From positions 197,398 to 261,397 of the forward strand of contig NZ_FOKT01000007.1 of assembly GCF_900112305.1 (NCBI RefSeq): 64,000 bases of DNA, in the 5' to 3' direction. A program made the position numbers and the translations under genes. This stretch comes from Microbulbifer thermotolerans (GTDB taxonomy: Bacteria; Pseudomonadota; Gammaproteobacteria; Pseudomonadales; Cellvibrionaceae). Each line of letters starts with the position of its first letter. The stretch's first letter is position 1. The notes below the pieces were generated by a model. It did not search any database. It was not told the DNA's origin and saw nothing but the letters and a program-made list of their open reading frames with translations. Positions 53,782 to 63,056 of the stretch are shown in pieces.

Positions 53782-56700
53782 TGTCCTCTGGTGAAATTGG
53801 AATGATGAGAGGAAAACGAACGGCTCCCCCAATCTGGATTCTCGCTTTACTGTTCGCGCTTCCCGTGTGCGCGCAGGAAGACGGAGAAATTGTGGAAGCG
53901 CCCGCTTCCTGGTGGCAGGTGTGGAAAAAAATTCCCGGTTTGTCACCACAGATAGAGGAGGCGGAAAGCGCATACGAGGAAAAAGCGATCGGTGGCAATA
54001 CCGAGTCCATGCTGCTCGGCCAGCCGCGTCGTCAGTGGCTCCAGGATGCGACACTGTTTGCCGAGCCGCCGGAACCCGTTGTGGAAGAAAACCTGATCGA
54101 GCCGTTCACATTCCGCGAGCTGGACGACGAAATCCCCAGGGATTCTGTCGAGGCGCTGAAGGAAAAACTGCAGGAGCTCGAAGACAAGCCCAATCTGAAA
54201 CTGCTCTTTATCGGGCACACAGACAGCGGCCCGATGAGTCCGAAGCAGGTGGCGGACTTTGAAGACAAGCGGGAATTTACCCGCGCCCGCGCCGAGCGGG
54301 TGGCGAAATTTTTCCAGGAGGCGCTGGCGCTGCCGGAAGAGATGATCGCCTTTGAAGGTCGGGGCGACGAAGAGCCAATTGCGGACAACATTACCAGTGC
54401 CGGGCGCGAACTGAATCGCCGCGTGCAGGTGCAGGCCCGCTATGACGCCCTGGATGAAGTTGCCATGGCCGAGCATATCCGCGCCCAGGCACTGGCGTTA
54501 AACCGCGTCAAAGTATGCCGCCAGGAAACCGTCTGCCGGTTGCACTACACCGCCGGCAGCGTGCAGCGCGCGCGGCTGAAAAACCTGGTGACACCGCTGC
54601 GACTGGAGCCGGGGCAGGTGGATTTACCCGAAGCTTTCGTGCGCCGTATCCGCGAGGTAATGGTCAACCTGGCGGATAAAAATAATCTGGTGATTCACTT
54701 TGTCGGCCACACGGATTCTCTGCCATTGCCGGAAGGGCCAGCCAAGTTGTACAGCGATCATATGGCCCTGTCCCGTGCCGAGGCGCGCCGGGTTGCACTG
54801 GCGGTGCGCGACGAATTGAACCTGCCGGATGACATGGTAACCAGCAGCGGCAAGGGCGATACGCAGCCGATTGCCGCCAACGATACCCCCAAAGGCCGGG
54901 CACTGAACCGCCGTGTGGAAGTGGAATTCTGGTACGACGACCCGCTGGAAACGCCGCTCGACGATGTGCAGGCTTGCCCCGAGGCAGCCGCAGCCGAAAC
55001 CATCACCATTGCACACGAATCCCCCAATGGTGCCATTGAACCCATCCGCTTCCAAAATGGGGATCCGGTTGTCACCTCAGCACAGCTTGCCCGTATGCAA
55101 AGCGCCATGGAAGAGGTGGCAGGTAAGACTAATGTGCGCCTGAGTTTTATCGGCTACAGCGACAATGAGCGCATGGAGCGCCGCGAAGCGATGGTTTACG
55201 GTGACGATGTGGGACTCTCCGCCGCCCGTGCGCGCCGTGCTATGGAACAGGTCCAGCGGCAACTGAACCTCAGCGACGAACAGGTCGAGTTCGAAGGGCG
55301 CGGCTATGTGCAGTCCGATGATGTGGTCGCCACAGGTTTTATCGCACCCGACGGCGCGCGCGTGGAAGTGCAGGTGCTGTATGACGAGCTGGCGGTTTTG
55401 GCGGACAAGGACCTGGTGGAAATAGAGCGCATTGAGCGCGAGGCCAAAACCCACAACCCCTACGCCTTGAATCTGATGCGGATCACCGTGGACGGCGCCC
55501 CGGAGTACGATCCCTACAAAAATTCCGCCGATCTGCAGCGCTGTACGGACGTGGCTCTGGAAAACGCCAATATCCGCTTCCGTTTCGACAACAAAAAAAT
55601 GCAGCCGCGGCTGAATGTAACCGCCTGGCCCAGCAGTATCCGCTACGCCGATGACCCGGACACGGAAATTGCCGACAGCCTTGTGCGCTTTAAGAGTTAC
55701 AGCAACTATCCGGCATTTATCGAGCGCGCCGAAGTGCGCCTGTTTGAGGAGCAACAGTCGCCGCGGGATGTGCCGCTGGCGGTGGTAGAACTGGATGGAA
55801 ACGGCGAGGGCAAATGGGAGGCGGCCTTCGAATCTTTTCGCGGACCGCTGAAAAAAATCCAGTACCTGCTGCGGGTATATGACGACAAGGGGCGCTACGA
55901 CGAAACAAAACCGCAGATGCTGTGGATAGTCGACAGCCTGGACGAAGTGTGGCAAGACGCCGATCCGCAACAGGAGCTGTTGGTGGGTTATGGGGAAAAT
56001 CGCCTGGCGCGGCGCAGTATTCCCCTGGATGGCAACACAGTACTCGTCAACGGCGCCGGTATCCCCTCAGGCCACACAGTGTGGCTGGGGGGCAATCCAG
56101 TGCCGGTCGACGAACAGGGCCGGTTTGTCGCCGAGCAGATTTTCGATCGCGGCACCCACACGGTGGAAGTGGCAGTGTTGGATTCCGAGGGTAACGGCGA
56201 ACTGTTTCTGCGCGACTTGCAGTTTACCGACAGTGACTGGTTTACCGTTGGTATCGCCGATCTGACCATCGGCTACGACAAAACCAATGGCCCCGCCAAG
56301 CTGGTTACCGGCGACGAGACCCACTACGACAACTCCGTCAGCTACGACGGGCGCCTGGCGTTCTACACCAGCGGCGGCTTCGGTGACGGCTGGCGCCTGT
56401 CCGCCAGCGCGGACACCGAAGAGGGGCCGTTGGACGAGCTGTTTAGTAATTTCCTGGAAAAATCTCCGGACGCGCTCTTCCGCCGCCTGGACAGCGATCT
56501 CTACTACCCCACCTTCGGCGATGATTCCACCGTGGTCGAAGACGCGCCCACTTCCGGCAAGTTCTATGTGAAACTGTCCAAGTACGACGACTACGGCCTG
56601 TGGGGCAATTTCAAAGCGGCGTACACCGACAACGAACTGGCTCATATCGATCGTGCCCTCTACGGTGCCAGCGGCCACTACGAGAGCGACGGTATGACCA

Positions 56701-58928
56701 GCTTTGGCGAGCGGCGTTTTCAGTTGGATGCCTTTGCCGCCGAGCCGGGAACTATCGCCGCCCGCGAAGAGTTTCGCGGCACCGGCGGTTCCCTCTATTT
56801 CCTGCGCCACCAGGATATTCTGAGCGGCTCCGAGCGGTTGCGGATCGAGGTGCGGGACAAGGACTCCGGCCTGGTTCTGGGGGTTAAAAACCTGACCGCG
56901 GTAGTCGATTACGACATCGACTATATCCAGGGCCGGGTATTACTGAATAAACCCCTGTCGGCGCTGGCCAATGACAACCTGTTGATTCAGGACGGCGCCT
57001 ACAACGGCAACCCGCAGTATTTGGTGGCCCGCTACGAGTACACGCCGGGCTTTGAAGAGCTGGATACCCTCGCTGTCGGCGGCCGCGCTCACTACTGGTT
57101 CGGCGACCATGTAAAACTCGGTTTCAGCGCCTCCCAACAGGAAGAAGAGGGCTACGAGACATCCCTGCAGGGCGTGGACCTGACCCTGCGCAAAAGCGCG
57201 GGCAGTTGGTTGAAGATCGAAGTGGCGGACAGCCAGGGCGGCGACCAGGATATCGTCAATTCTTACGACGGCGGTTACAGCTTTGATCAACAGGAGTTGC
57301 TGGACCCGGAGGCAAAGGCGGGCGCGTCCAAGTTTGAAGGCCGCCTGCAGCTCAGCGATTTCTTCGAGGGTGTGCGTGGCTCGGGCACCTTCTATCACCA
57401 GGAGCGGGAGGCCGGTTTTTCCGCCCCGGGACAATTGGTCAACTATGACACCACCCAGTACGGCGCCAGCCTCAATGTGCCTGTCGGCGATCGCTTCGAT
57501 TTCGGTGTGAAAGCCGATAACAGCGAGCAGGAGTTCGGCTTACATACGAGTGCGGTGGATGTGATGGTGGGACTGCGTCTCAGCGACCGCTGGCGTCTCG
57601 AAGCCGGAGCCCGCAGCGACAGCCGTGAGGATTTCTCACCGGTGGTGCCGGCCACGCAAACACAGGGTGACAGGACCGACATGGCCCTGGAGGCCAGCTA
57701 CGACTCCGGGGAAAACTGGAGTGCTTTCGGCTTCGTCCAGAACACCATGGAAGTGACCGGTACCCGGGAGGAAAACAACCGCATCGGCTTTGGTGGCGCT
57801 TACCGTGTCAATGAGCGCCTGATGCTGGACAGTGAATTGTCCGGTGGCGATACCGGTACCGCCGCGCGCCTGGGTTCTGACTACCTGATTACCGACAGGA
57901 CCAGCCTCTACCTGAATTACACCCTCGACAACGAGCGCACCGACACCGGCGTGCGCGCGCGCAAGGGCAATATGAGTACGGGCTTCCGCAGCCGCTATTC
58001 CGACAGTCTGAGTATTTACGGCGAGGAGCAATACAGTCACGGCGATGTTTCCACCGGTCTGACACACGCCTTGGGGATGGACCTTGCTCCCAATGACCGC
58101 TGGAGCTATGGCACCTCCGTCGAAGCGGGCACATTGGAAGATCCGCGCACCGGCGCACGGACGGACCGCCGCGCGCTGGGGGTGAATACGAATTTCAGCA
58201 GCGGAGATGTTCGCTTTGCCTCAGCGGTTGAATATCGCACTGATGCGATGGAGACACCGGTGGACGCAGACACTGTTACCGAATCAGAGCGCGACACCTG
58301 GCTGCTGAAAAACACCTTCAGTTACCAGATCAATCCGGATTGGCGCCTGGTGGGCAAGCTGAATTATTCCGACAGCAAAAGCTCCCAAGGCGAATTTTAC
58401 GACGGTAAATTCACTGAGGCGGTAATGGGTTACGCCTACCGCCCGGTGAACAACGACCGCTGGAATACGTTGCTGAAGTACACCTACTTCTACAATGTGC
58501 CAACCCAGGACCAGGTGCTGGTGCAAAACAGTGCGACGGAATTTATTCAGAAGAGTCATATTTTTTCCGTCGACACCAGCTACGATATCAGCCGTCGCTG
58601 GACGCTCGGTGCCAAGTACGCCTACCGTCTCGGCCAGCTGAGTTTCGACCGCGTGGACCCGGAGTTCTTCGACAGCCGCGCCAGCCTGTACGTGCTGCGC
58701 GCCGACTGGCACTTCGTCAATCGCTGGGACCTGTTGATCGAAGGGCGCATGCTTGACCTGCCGGATGCCCAGGACCGCAGAAGTGGTGCCCTGGTCGGCC
58801 TTTACCGGCATATGGGCGACCACTTGAAAGTAGGGGTGGGGTACAACTTCACCGACTTTTCCGATGATCTGACCCAGTTGGATTACGACAGTCAGGGCGT
58901 CTTCCTGAATATGATCGGCAAGCTGTAA
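53781..58928 (+). CDS. Outer-membrane beta-barrel protein with three OmpA-like domains
   Basis: ATG 53781 overlaps the giant gene's stop and follows GGGGAGG. The 1,715-aa protein has a signal peptide, then three OmpA/MotB-type domains: about 108-215 (LLFIGHTDSGP, REFTRARAERVAKFF, GRGDEEPIADN, RELNRRVQV), about 273-390 (IHFVGHTDSLP, LSRAEARRV, GRALNRRVEVE) and about 421-535 (LSFIGYSDNER, LSAARARRAM). The third has TDS changed to YSD. An Ig-like stretch (about 740-815) precedes a long C-terminal part (about 816-1715) rich in alternating aromatic and polar residues, ending FLNMIGKL, fitting a large beta-barrel. Translational coupling with the giant gene suggests it exports or anchors it. Confidence 0.82.
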   Translation: MSSGEIGMMRGKRTAPPIWILALLFALPVCAQEDGEIVEAPASWWQVWKKIPGLSPQIEEAESAYEEKAIGGNTESMLLGQPRRQWLQDATLFAEPPEPVVEENLIEPFTFRELDDEIPRDSVEALKEKLQELEDKPNLKLLFIGHTDSGPMSPKQVADFEDKREFTRARAERVAKFFQEALALPEEMIAFEGRGDEEPIADNITSAGRELNRRVQVQARYDALDEVAMAEHIRAQALALNRVKVCRQETVCRLHYTAGSVQRARLKNLVTPLRLEPGQVDLPEAFVRRIREVMVNLADKNNLVIHFVGHTDSLPLPEGPAKLYSDHMALSRAEARRVALAVRDELNLPDDMVTSSGKGDTQPIAANDTPKGRALNRRVEVEFWYDDPLETPLDDVQACPEAAAAETITIAHESPNGAIEPIRFQNGDPVVTSAQLARMQSAMEEVAGKTNVRLSFIGYSDNERMERREAMVYGDDVGLSAARARRAMEQVQRQLNLSDEQVEFEGRGYVQSDDVVATGFIAPDGARVEVQVLYDELAVLADKDLVEIERIEREAKTHNPYALNLMRITVDGAPEYDPYKNSADLQRCTDVALENANIRFRFDNKKMQPRLNVTAWPSSIRYADDPDTEIADSLVRFKSYSNYPAFIERAEVRLFEEQQSPRDVPLAVVELDGNGEGKWEAAFESFRGPLKKIQYLLRVYDDKGRYDETKPQMLWIVDSLDEVWQDADPQQELLVGYGENRLARRSIPLDGNTVLVNGAGIPSGHTVWLGGNPVPVDEQGRFVAEQIFDRGTHTVEVAVLDSEGNGELFLRDLQFTDSDWFTVGIADLTIGYDKTNGPAKLVTGDETHYDNSVSYDGRLAFYTSGGFGDGWRLSASADTEEGPLDELFSNFLEKSPDALFRRLDSDLYYPTFGDDSTVVEDAPTSGKFYVKLSKYDDYGLWGNFKAAYTDNELAHIDRALYGASGHYESDGMTSFGERRFQLDAFAAEPGTIAAREEFRGTGGSLYFLRHQDILSGSERLRIEVRDKDSGLVLGVKNLTAVVDYDIDYIQGRVLLNKPLSALANDNLLIQDGAYNGNPQYLVARYEYTPGFEELDTLAVGGRAHYWFGDHVKLGFSASQQEEEGYETSLQGVDLTLRKSAGSWLKIEVADSQGGDQDIVNSYDGGYSFDQQELLDPEAKAGASKFEGRLQLSDFFEGVRGSGTFYHQEREAGFSAPGQLVNYDTTQYGASLNVPVGDRFDFGVKADNSEQEFGLHTSAVDVMVGLRLSDRWRLEAGARSDSREDFSPVVPATQTQGDRTDMALEASYDSGENWSAFGFVQNTMEVTGTREENNRIGFGGAYRVNERLMLDSELSGGDTGTAARLGSDYLITDRTSLYLNYTLDNERTDTGVRARKGNMSTGFRSRYSDSLSIYGEEQYSHGDVSTGLTHALGMDLAPNDRWSYGTSVEAGTLEDPRTGARTDRRALGVNTNFSSGDVRFASAVEYRTDAMETPVDADTVTESERDTWLLKNTFSYQINPDWRLVGKLNYSDSKSSQGEFYDGKFTEAVMGYAYRPVNNDRWNTLLKYTYFYNVPTQDQVLVQNSATEFIQKSHIFSVDTSYDISRRWTLGAKYAYRLGQLSFDRVDPEFFDSRASLYVLRADWHFVNRWDLLIEGRMLDLPDAQDRRSGALVGLYRHMGDHLKVGVGYNFTDFSDDLTQLDYDSQGVFLNMIGKL

Positions 58929-58944
58929 AAACGCCGAGTAATTC

Positions 58945-58983
58945 GCCCCGCTTTGGTCGCCGCAACCGGTTCCGGAGCGGGGC
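58945..58983. terminator. Hairpin between convergent barrel gene and moeA
   Basis: GCCCCGCT (58945-58952) pairs with AGCGGGGC (58976-58983) around a 23-base loop. Convergent genes end on both sides (58928 and 58988). There is no long T run on either strand. Confidence 0.45.
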
Positions 58984-58987
58984 CCAC

Positions 58988-60226
58988 TCAGGGAGCCAGC
59001 GGCACCCCGAGTGGTTCTATCGCAACGCTATCGCCGCTGTCGGCATTGCCGCTGTCGCGCGGCAGAATGATCAGACAGTTGGCCTCCGCGAGGCCGGAGA
59101 GAATGTGGCTGCCCTGATTGCCAGCCGGCTCGACGCTCAGGCCGCCCGCCGGGTCCCGGCGATAAATTCCCCGTTGGAAGTCGGTGCGCCCCGGTTTCTT
59201 TTTCAGCGCTTTCCCCAGTTTTGCCCGCAGCGGTACCGGTGGACACCAGGTGCCGCCCTGCATCGCGGTCAAGGCGGGCACCACCAGCTGCTGGAAGGTG
59301 ATCAGCGCGGACACCGGGTTGCCGGGCAGGCCAAAAAAGGGCGTCCCCTGCAGGTGGCCATAGGCGAAGGGTTTACCCGGCTTCATGGCGACTTTCCAGA
59401 AATTGACCCGCCCCATTTCCTCGAGTACTTCCCGGGTGTAATCGGCATCGCCTACCGAGACCCCGCCAGAGGTAATAATGGCATCGGCATCGCGGGCGGC
59501 GCGGGCCAGTTTTTCCCGGATAATTGCCTTGTCGTCGGGCAGTATGCCCAGATCGAGCGTATCGACGCCCAGCTGCGTCAGCGCGGCCAGCAGTGCGGTG
59601 CGGTTGCAGTCGTAGATTTCGCCGTTGCCGAGTGTGGCCCCCGGCGGGCGCAGTTCATCCCCGGTGGAAAATAGGGCGATCACCGGGCGTCGGTACACCG
59701 TCACCACACCGATACCGACGGCAGCGAGCAGGGCGATGCGGGCCACCGATAGCCGCGTGCCGGCCTCCAGCAGCGCGTCCCCCTCGGCCACATCTTCTCC
59801 GCGCCGGCGGATATGCTCACCCCGGCGCAAGGTTCCGCGTACAAAGACGGATTTTCCCTGTCGCTCAACCTGTTCCTGCATCACCACGGTATTGGCGCCA
59901 GCGGGCAGGGCGGCACCGGTCATGATGCGCACACAGGTCCCGGGCGCGACCTCGCCGCTGAAGGGGCGGCCGGCGAAGGCGCTGCCGGCCAAGCGGAGCG
60001 GTTTGCCGTCCTCGAGATCTGCAAGCCGCAGCGCGTAGCCGTCCATCGCCGAATTGTCGCAGGGCGGGAGGTTGATACCGGCAATTTGAGGCGCGGCCAG
60101 TACTCGTCCGCAGGCCTGCGCCAGGGGAATCGTCTCAGTGTCCTCCACCGGGATCATATCTCGCAACAAGGTCGCCCTGGCTGTTTCGATAGGAATCAGG
60201 CCGGGTTGAGTACAGCAGTCAGTCAT
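58988..60226 (-). CDS. moeA: Molybdopterin molybdotransferase
   Basis: MoeA inserts molybdate into adenylated molybdopterin. The 412-aa protein has the N-terminal pattern LPPCDNSAMDGYALR, RIMTGAALPAGANTVVMQEQ, the central MoCF-binding fold with STGDEL and IITSGGVSVGDADYTREVLE, MKPGKPFAYG and FFGLPGNPVSALITF, and a C-terminal beta domain. The gene lies downstream of narL on the minus strand, which fits: nitrate reductase is a molybdoenzyme. Confidence 0.95.
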   Translation of the reverse strand: MTDCCTQPGLIPIETARATLLRDMIPVEDTETIPLAQACGRVLAAPQIAGINLPPCDNSAMDGYALRLADLEDGKPLRLAGSAFAGRPFSGEVAPGTCVRIMTGAALPAGANTVVMQEQVERQGKSVFVRGTLRRGEHIRRRGEDVAEGDALLEAGTRLSVARIALLAAVGIGVVTVYRRPVIALFSTGDELRPPGATLGNGEIYDCNRTALLAALTQLGVDTLDLGILPDDKAIIREKLARAARDADAIITSGGVSVGDADYTREVLEEMGRVNFWKVAMKPGKPFAYGHLQGTPFFGLPGNPVSALITFQQLVVPALTAMQGGTWCPPVPLRAKLGKALKKKPGRTDFQRGIYRRDPAGGLSVEPAGNQGSHILSGLAEANCLIILPRDSGNADSGDSVAIEPLGVPLAP

Positions 60227-60307
60227 GGGGATTCCTGCAGGGGTAAGGCGTGTGATTTTCGAGGCGTCGCCCGCGGGGCCGCGAGCGCGGCCCAGTATTT
60301 ATCGGCA

Positions 60308-60961
60308 TCAGCGGGATTCGGCCCGCTTCTGATTGACCATCCACACCGCGGCTTCCACCCGCGAGCGCATCCCAAGTTTTTTCAGCAGGTGTTTCACGTG
60401 CACTTTGACAGTGGCATCGCTGATATCCAGTTCGCGGGCGATGAGTTTGTTGCTCAGGCCGTCTGCGATCAATTGCAGAATCTGGTACTCGCGGCTTGTC
60501 AGGGTGGAGAGTGTATCGGCACCAGACTGGTCGGGCTTGCGCAATGCGGAGGCGAGAATTTCGGTCAGGCGCTGGCTGATGGCCATTTTGCCGTGGGTGG
60601 CCGCCAGCACCTGTTGGAGAATGTCTTCCGGGTCCATATCTTTCAGTAAATAGCCGTCGGCGCCGGCGCGGATACAGGCAACGACATCCGCGTTGTTGTC
60701 GGACACGGTCAGCATCACGATGCGCGCGGACACGCCGGCCGCGCGCATGGTCCGCAGCGTATCCAACCCGTCCATGCCGCGCATATTCAGGTCGAGCAGA
60801 ATCAGGTCTGGGTCACACTCGTCGGCCAGCTTCACCGCTTCCGCTCCACTGCTGGCTTCCGCCACCAGTTCCAGGCGCGGTTCCAGGCTGAAGAGTTGCA
60901 TCAGTCCTTTGCGGAACAGAGGGTGATCATCGACCATCATCACTCTTGCCGGGTTGGACAT
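60308..60961 (-). CDS. narL: Nitrate/nitrite response regulator, NarL-like
   Basis: The 217-aa protein has a receiver domain (DDHPLFRKGLMQLFSLEP; phosphoacceptor Asp57 in LILLDLNMRG; LTVSDN; GYLLKDMDPEDIL) and a LuxR-type DNA-binding domain (LTSREYQILQLIADGLSNKL, then IARELDISDATVKVHVKHLL). The KVHVKHLLKKLGMRSRVEAA run matches E. coli NarL closely. ATG 60961 follows GGAG; a longer frame to 61015 is not favoured. The sensor NarX is not adjacent. The divergent narK promoter has NarL heptamers, so narK is its likely target. Confidence 0.93.
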   Translation of the reverse strand: MSNPARVMMVDDHPLFRKGLMQLFSLEPRLELVAEASSGAEAVKLADECDPDLILLDLNMRGMDGLDTLRTMRAAGVSARIVMLTVSDNNADVVACIRAGADGYLLKDMDPEDILQQVLAATHGKMAISQRLTEILASALRKPDQSGADTLSTLTSREYQILQLIADGLSNKLIARELDISDATVKVHVKHLLKKLGMRSRVEAAVWMVNQKRAESR

Positions 60962-61039
60962 GAGTACTCCTGCGTTCAATGGGTTTACGGGCGTGTCTGG
61001 CGGACATGCTAGCACAGGAAAATGGGTGCAAACGCCGAC

Positions 61040-61116
61040 TACCCCTTAGGAGGTATAGGATGAAAAAGGGGTACTTATTGATGGTAATTGAGCGGCCGTC
61101 CGCCACTGTCCATAGT
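61040..61116 (+). promoter_or_regulatory. narK promoter region with NarL heptamers and an FNR/Anr-like site
   Basis: TACCCCT-TA-GGAGGTA (61040-61055) is a 7-2-7 pair of NarL heptamers (consensus TACYYMT). Single heptamers follow at 61067-61073 (AGGGGTA, reverse) and 61072-61078 (TACTTAT). TTGATGGTAATTGA (61078-61091) has a perfect left and partial right FNR half-site. CATAGT (61111-61116) is a possible -10 at the right distance for a class II FNR promoter. This predicts activation by low oxygen plus nitrate. Confidence 0.65.
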
Positions 61117-61154
61117 CGCAGTCGAGAATAGCTAACCGATCAGGAGCCGAGACT

Positions 61155-62768
61155 GTGTCTGACATTTATGAATGGACCCCGGAAAACAGCCAGTTTTGGC
61201 AATCCAGGGGTAAAAAAATAGCGACCCGCAACCTGTGGATTTCCATCCTCAGCCTGCTGTCCGGATTTGCCGTGTGGCTCTACTGGGGAATCATTACCGT
61301 ACAGATGCTCAACCTGGGATTCCCAATTGCCAAATCCGAACTCTTTACGCTGATGGCCATCGCCGGATTGACGGGTGCCACGCTGCGGATTCCCAGCAGT
61401 TTCTTTATCCGCCTGTGCGGCGGGCGCAATACCATTGTGTTCACCACCGCGCTGTTAATTATCCCCGCCCTGGGTACGGGCATAGCCCTGCAGGACAGGG
61501 ACACGCCGCTGTGGGTGTTTCAGCTGCTGGCATTGCTCAGCGGATTCGGTGGCGGCAACTTTGCCTCTTCTATGTCCAATATCAGTTTTTTCTTTCCCCG
61601 GGAAAAGCAGGGCCTGGCACTGGGACTGAATGCCGGCCTGGGCAATTTCGGCGTGACCACCATGCAGATCATCGTGCCGTTGTTTATGACCTTCGGCGCA
61701 TTTGGTGCTATGGGTGGCGATCCAATGGTTCTGGTGAGTGCATCCGGGTCTCTGATCGGTAAGGTGCCGGCGGGTTCTGAATCCTGGATTCAAAATGCGG
61801 GTTTTGTCTGGCTGTTGTTGCTGATCCCCCTCGTGGTGGCAACCTGGTTTGGTATGGACAATATCCGCACCGATGAAGTCTCCCCCGATATCGGCAGTCC
61901 CCTAGCCAGCTTTGCCAAAATCACCTTGATGTTGGGCATTGGCCTGGGCACCGCCCTGATCGGCCTGTGGCTGATTTTGCCGGAAAGTGCCAATGGAGCG
62001 GGCTGGCAGCTGCCCAAGGAAATTGTCTTACTGATGGTGATTTTCGGTACCGTTTACGGCCTGAAAATGCTGCCCGGTGATATCCGCAGCAGTCTCAATC
62101 GCCAGTACCGTATTTTCAATAATAAGCATACCTGGGTGATGAGTGTGATCTACACCATGACCTTTGGCAGCTTTATCGGCTTTTCCGCCGCGTTTCCCCT
62201 GGCCATCAAAGTGATCTTCGGATACAGCCACGTGATGGTCGATGGCGTGATGACGCACGATACTATTAATCCCAGCGGTCCCAGCTCATTGATGTACGCC
62301 TGGATGGGCCCGTTTATCGGTGCGCTGATTCGCCCCGTGGGCGGATGGATTGCGGACCGCGTCGGCGGCGCTCTGGTGACACAAATCTGTGCCCTGATTA
62401 TGGTTGCCAGTGCGCTGGGTGTCGCCTATTACATGAAAGCGGCTTACGCCTCCGCCACACCTGAAGAATATTTTCTGCCTTTCTTCCTGCTCTTTCTGAC
62501 CCTGTTTGCGGCCACAGGCATCGGCAACGGCTCCACTTTTCGCACCATCGCCATGGTATTCCCAAAAGAGCAGGCGGGCCCGGTATTGGGTTGGACTTCC
62601 GCGGTTGCGGCCTATGGAGCCTTTTATATCCCTCAGGTGTTCGGCGAGCAGATCAAGGCGACAACCCCGGAGTACGCGCTGGCCGGCTTTGCCCTGTTTT
62701 ATGCGGTGTGCTTGTTGATCAACTACTGGTTCTATTTGCGCAAGGACGGCGAGTTCTATAATCCATAA
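61155..62768 (+). CDS. narK: Nitrate/nitrite transporter, NarK family (MFS)
   Basis: GTG 61155 follows CAGGAG. The 537-aa protein has 12 membrane segments and the nitrate signature glycine-rich helices: LLALLSGFGGGNFASSMSNI (TM5) and LFAATGIGNGSTFRTIAMVF (TM11), with a conserved Arg in LRIPSSFFIRLCGGRNT. This is the NarK nitrate/nitrite antiporter or nitrate/proton symporter type. The next gene is not narG, so the nitrate reductase operon lies elsewhere or outside the window. Confidence 0.93.
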   Translation: MSDIYEWTPENSQFWQSRGKKIATRNLWISILSLLSGFAVWLYWGIITVQMLNLGFPIAKSELFTLMAIAGLTGATLRIPSSFFIRLCGGRNTIVFTTALLIIPALGTGIALQDRDTPLWVFQLLALLSGFGGGNFASSMSNISFFFPREKQGLALGLNAGLGNFGVTTMQIIVPLFMTFGAFGAMGGDPMVLVSASGSLIGKVPAGSESWIQNAGFVWLLLLIPLVVATWFGMDNIRTDEVSPDIGSPLASFAKITLMLGIGLGTALIGLWLILPESANGAGWQLPKEIVLLMVIFGTVYGLKMLPGDIRSSLNRQYRIFNNKHTWVMSVIYTMTFGSFIGFSAAFPLAIKVIFGYSHVMVDGVMTHDTINPSGPSSLMYAWMGPFIGALIRPVGGWIADRVGGALVTQICALIMVASALGVAYYMKAAYASATPEEYFLPFFLLFLTLFAATGIGNGSTFRTIAMVFPKEQAGPVLGWTSAVAAYGAFYIPQVFGEQIKATTPEYALAGFALFYAVCLLINYWFYLRKDGEFYNP

Positions 62769-62793
62769 CAATTTCCGCTGTGTGTTGCGGCTT

Positions 62794-62818
62794 AGGGGAG
62801 TCGGTACTCCCCTTTTTT
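62794..62818 (+). terminator. Rho-independent terminator after narK
   Basis: AGGGGAGT (62794-62801), loop CGGT, ACTCCCCT (62806-62813), followed directly by TTTTT. Position 26 bp after the narK stop makes this the clearest intrinsic terminator in the window. Confidence 0.88.
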
Positions 62819-63056
62819 GTGCGTGGAAAATATGTCTGTCGCACTGGGACTGTCGGGGAATCCCTGATTATTCATCGCCGTGCCGCCCGCAGCCTCCCGG
62901 AGCGGGGGGCTTGTGCGTACTTTGACTGCGTTGGCCCGTGTGATCTCGGAAAGTTGGGGTACAATTGCAGCCCGCAGCCGTGCGGCTGTGTGGATAACAT
63001 CGCAAGAAGCAATAACGAGGCGGGATCAACTCCCCCCTCCCACGCGGAAGTAAGCC

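Noticed and set aside
51244..54054. 936-codon open frame on the minus strand
   Set aside because: It lies antisense to the giant DUF11 gene and the start of the barrel gene, has no family motif, and its composition (rich in His, Gln, Arg, Gly) is what GC-biased codons give on the opposite strand.
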